NCBI GenBank assembly: GCA_958450325.1
Contig: OY288259.1
Coordinates: 29,196,734 to 29,260,733, forward strand
Origin: Agrostemma githago
Lineage: Eukaryota > Streptophyta > Magnoliopsida > Caryophyllales > Caryophyllaceae
Reading direction: 5' to 3'
DNA length: 64,000 bases
Position numbers and translations under genes: made by a program. Shown piece after piece: positions 61,170 through 64,000 of the stretch. How positions within the stretch are numbered: the stretch's first letter is position 1; each line of letters opens with the position of its first letter. Below the pieces are notes generated by a model. That model ran no database searches. It was given only the letters and a program-made list of their open reading frames with translations, and was not told the DNA's origin.

Positions 61170-61324
61170 TGCTTAGTTGAATATTTGTCTCTGTTTAGTT
61201 TCGGACTTAGTCTATTCTTATTTTTTTTTCTCATTTTGTATATATTTGTGTGTTTCTTGTTCTCTTTTCACTTGTGTCTTATTTTGTCATTCGTCTTTAT
61301 TCTCTTCTTCTCTTCTTATCTATA

Positions 61325-62101
61325 ATGCCTTGTCTTGCTGACCATAGTAGACCAAACCCTGACTTATTTGCCTCACCCATTAACATTGGGGTTTTTTAGG
61401 GTCCTTGCTTCGATATTGAGCCTTATTATATTGATTTAGTGGAGCGGGATGCCTTTCATGGGCTTGAGAGTGAGGATGTTTATGGTCTTTTTGAGAATTT
61501 TGTGGACTTGTGGTGTGTGTTTAAAAGGGATGGGGTACCCCTTGATACCATTAAGCTTATAATGTTTCCATTTTTTCTTAAGGATGAAGCTAAGAGATGG
61601 TTTCGTTCACACCCTCCTAACAGATTCACCTCTTGGAACCCACTAGCCCTTGCATTTCTTAGGAAATTTTTCCCTCCCTCGAAGGTCGCCAAGTTTAGAG
61701 ATGAGATTCTTAACTTTGAACAACGCGAGTTTGAGAGTTTGAGTGAGTCTTGGGTTAGGTTTAATGGTTTATTGAGAGCTTGTCCAATCCATGGAATCCC
61801 ACTTTGGCTAACCACTTCGACCTTCCTTCAAGGTCTTCTTCCTCACCATAGAAACTTAATTATCTTTTTATCTGAGAGAAAATTCAATGAGTTAAATGAT
61901 GAAGAAGTTTCCGGTTTAATTGAAAGAGTGGCTAATGTCAATGACCAATGGGCATTTATGAGAGTGAGACCTCAAGTGAGAGAACCTAGAGATAACCCAC
62001 CCATGCTTTCTTTGAATATGTGCCAAGTGATAGGTTTGAGTCTTATTCTCTTGATACTGTGCATGATTCTCCTATTTTTCAAGCTTCTTCTCCCCTTGTG
62101 A
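61325..62101 (+). pseudogene. Athila-type gag of element D
   Basis: It starts at ATG 61325 (MPCLADHSRPNPDLFASP) and has an in-frame TAG at 61397-61399. It then continues to the capsid core with FHGLESEDVYGLFENF, EAKRWFRSHPP, LRKFFPPSKVAKFRDEI and ESWVRFNGLLRACPIHGIP. Homology fades near 61995-62010, where the sense frame shifts to the acidic frame that follows. Gag alone could package RNA using enzymes from another element. Confidence 0.87.
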
Positions 62102-63246
62102 CCGTGAATGCTATGCATGCTATTCCATCTTCTTGTGGTGATTTGGGAACTACTTTATATGCACTTCCTTCTTGTTCTTTTCCACCTCTTATTGATGATG
62201 AGGAGGATGATGATGATTTACATGTTCAATATGTTCCCCAAACCCCTTTGCATGATAATGTGGTGCATAATGCCAATGATGATTTGCATGCTATTGACTC
62301 TTGTGAATCGACTTGCCTTCCTTCAATACAATTTCCATATTCCCTTGTCCAACTTACACCTTTTGTTGTGAATGTTAATGATTGTGAGTTGGAATGTGTG
62401 CTTTTTGAGGAAAATGTGTGCTTGGATAAGCTTAATGATCTTTGTAGAGAGGAAAACCACTTAGATCTTAGCTTGTGTGAGTTGGAGGGCATATCTTTTG
62501 AGGTTGATTATGAGAGTTTGGAAAGGAAGTTGAGTAAAAGAGAGACTCTTGAGGTTGAGAGGAAGGAGCAAAGAGAAGATAATGAGATATTTGATGATAC
62601 TTTGAGTGATGAGATTGTGGAGATCGAGGATACTTGGGATTGTGAGGTTGATTTCTTTGAGGAACCAATTTTTGAGAAATTTGAGCCCTTCCCTTGTGTG
62701 GATTTTGAGTCTTTTTCACCCATTGATGATTTGGATCTCATTTCTCTTACTCCTTTGTTTGAGTCCATGCCCATAGATGAGAATTTTGAAACTCTTTAAG
62801 AGTTTTTGTTGGTTTTTGGTTTGTCACTTGATGGTTCTTTGATTGAAGCACTTGAGGATGGAGAGATGATTAAGACCCCCAATATGAGTGAAAATAGGGA
62901 GAATGATTGTGTGAGTGTCTCTCCTCTTGTGATTTTGCAATCGAGTGATGAATGTTGTTAATTTGGGATTGATAATGCCTACCATATCGACAAACCTTAC
63001 ACTACCATTCTTATACATTGGTTTTGTGGATTATCTTGCTTGCCTCACTATGACCATTTTGATGAGGATTGTTCCAATGCATTTGACAAGTTATTGAGAT
63101 CATTGGTAGGGTATTTAGAAGACTCACTTGTTTCATTTGTGTTTAGTGTATATATTTCCTTTTTGTGTGTGTTTTTGTGTTGTTTTCTTCTTGTGTGTAG
63201 GTGTCCACTTATGATCTTGAAGAAGGAACAACAAGATGGTGGATAA
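61994..63246 (+). pseudogene. Long acidic reading frame following gag (element D)
   Basis: One frame runs about 417 codons with only two in-frame TAA stops (62797-62799 and 62959-62961). The first open part, from about 62020, is rich in Asp/Glu and Cys (LIDDEEDDDDLHV; CELECVLFEENVC) and has a charged stretch ERKEQREDNE. The last part (from 63040) reads PHYDHFDEDCSNAFDKLL and then a hydrophobic stretch. I do not recognise a domain. The hydrophobic end comes from T-rich DNA and may be an untranslated splice-acceptor-like region. Confidence 0.6.
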
Positions 63247-64000
63247 AAGGAAAAAGATCAAGAATCTTTCACCAAGTGATGAAAGATCGAGCTTGAAATG
63301 GTAAATTCTTCACCCACCCTCTCTTTTCTCCCTCCCTTGTGTTAAACATTGAGGACAATGTTTGGTTTAAGTGTGGGGGAGATTGTTGCTTGTTGGATCA
63401 TGGTTGGATTGATTTTGGTGGAAGTTTTGGATTTGGAGGTGTGATTTTGTTGTGAATATGTGTTGTGTTGGAATGTTGGAAGTAGTTTGGTTATGTTATA
63501 CGTGTGAATATGTGTTGTGGATTTTTTTTATTTCTCTTTTGTGTGTTAGTTTTGTTTCTTTTGTCGAATAAGTTTCAAAAAAAACTCCTAAAAATTTGAA
63601 ATTTTGAAAAATCCAAAAATAAGTTTTGCATTTTCCCAAGAGTTTAGTCGATTTTCTAGATTTCAACTTTGATGAAAAGAATGATTTGGAAATACTTAGT
63701 GTTGCATATTAGTATTATGAATCGACTCATCTTTGCTTTAATTAGTGATTTAGGGTGTATACCATCATTATTATTCACATATTCATCTCATGGTGTGATA
63801 TTTCCGTATGTTCATTTTGTCCTATGGTGACCGGATCCCGACTTGTTGACATTTCCATGCAAAAATCCACAAAAATGAGAAAATCTCAAGAAAACACAAA
63901 AACAAAGTGTTTAACAGTTGCTCACATTTCAATTCAAAGTGACAAAATCAAAAATCAAAAGAAGAAAAAAGTCACTTCTCAAATAATTTGAAGTATTTCG
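63247..64000 (+). mobile_element. Element D 3' non-coding region (cut by window edge)
   Basis: It contains the inverted repeat CATTGAGGACAATG (63347-63360) followed by TTTAAGTGTGGGGGAGA. From memory this is a common landmark downstream of coding sequence in Athila-like elements. Protease, reverse transcriptase and integrase are absent between gag and this landmark. No gene is seen in the rest. Confidence 0.7.

Overview
The window is plant nuclear DNA made almost entirely of nested retrotransposons. I find no host gene, tRNA, rRNA or CRISPR array. The evidence for a plant is an intact chromovirus-type Ty3/gypsy element primed by initiator Met-tRNA, two Athila-type elements with Asp-tRNA-like primer sites, three Ogre/Tat-type copies, and an L1-type LINE with a plant-style CCHC ORF1. 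The species cannot be fixed from sequence alone. The setting looks like gene-poor heterochromatin.

Layout. (1) 1-41994 is a head-to-tail array of a minus-strand, non-coding LTR element with the structure of a LARD (large retrotransposon derivative). A 3.5-kb LTR alternates with a 3.05-kb internal region as INT-LTR-INT-LTR, with a period near 6.56 kb. Five LTRs (A-E) and four and a bit internal regions are visible. The array ends cleanly at 41994 with the outermost 5' LTR. (2) Three later insertions interrupt it: a full-length chromovirus (9981-19333, minus strand, one intact 1552-codon gag-pol, 5-bp target duplication), a 5'-truncated L1 LINE (32069-36007, plus strand, 13-bp duplication, broken ORF2), and a tiny poly(A) retroposon (3723-3824). 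(3) 41995-44824 is the 5' end of an Athila-type element (partial gag, leader, primer site, 1.6-kb LTR), into whose gag the LARD was inserted. (4) 44825-49541 is the 5' end of an Ogre/Tat-type element (A), into whose gag start the Athila element was inserted. (5) 49542-53525 is the 3' end of a second Ogre-type copy (B, plus strand), apparently interrupted by A. (6) 53526-59676 is a third Ogre-type copy (C, minus strand), with a truncated 3' LTR, a 3' region and a broken gag but no pol. B is inserted in its LTR. (7) 59677-64000 is the 5' part of an Athila-type derivative lacking pol, with gag followed by a long acidic reading frame. The inferred order is C (oldest), then B, A, Athila, LARD array, and last the chromovirus and LINE. 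The left flanks of most of these lie outside the window.

The observation I rate highest is regulatory. The three Ogre-type LTRs and the Athila LTR at 43203-44824 all carry clusters of 14-bp palindromes with a CGRTCG-like core, and the four arm bases differ by family but stay complementary. Starts are spaced about 20-23 bp and about 50 bp, close to 2 and 5 turns of the helix. One cluster in each LTR lies just upstream of a TATA box. Other notable points are a chromovirus LTR that appears to have grown by swallowing its own polypurine tract, a hairpin with compensatory stem changes next to the polypurine tract of two elements, and a mosaic LTR that records unequal exchange inside the LARD array.
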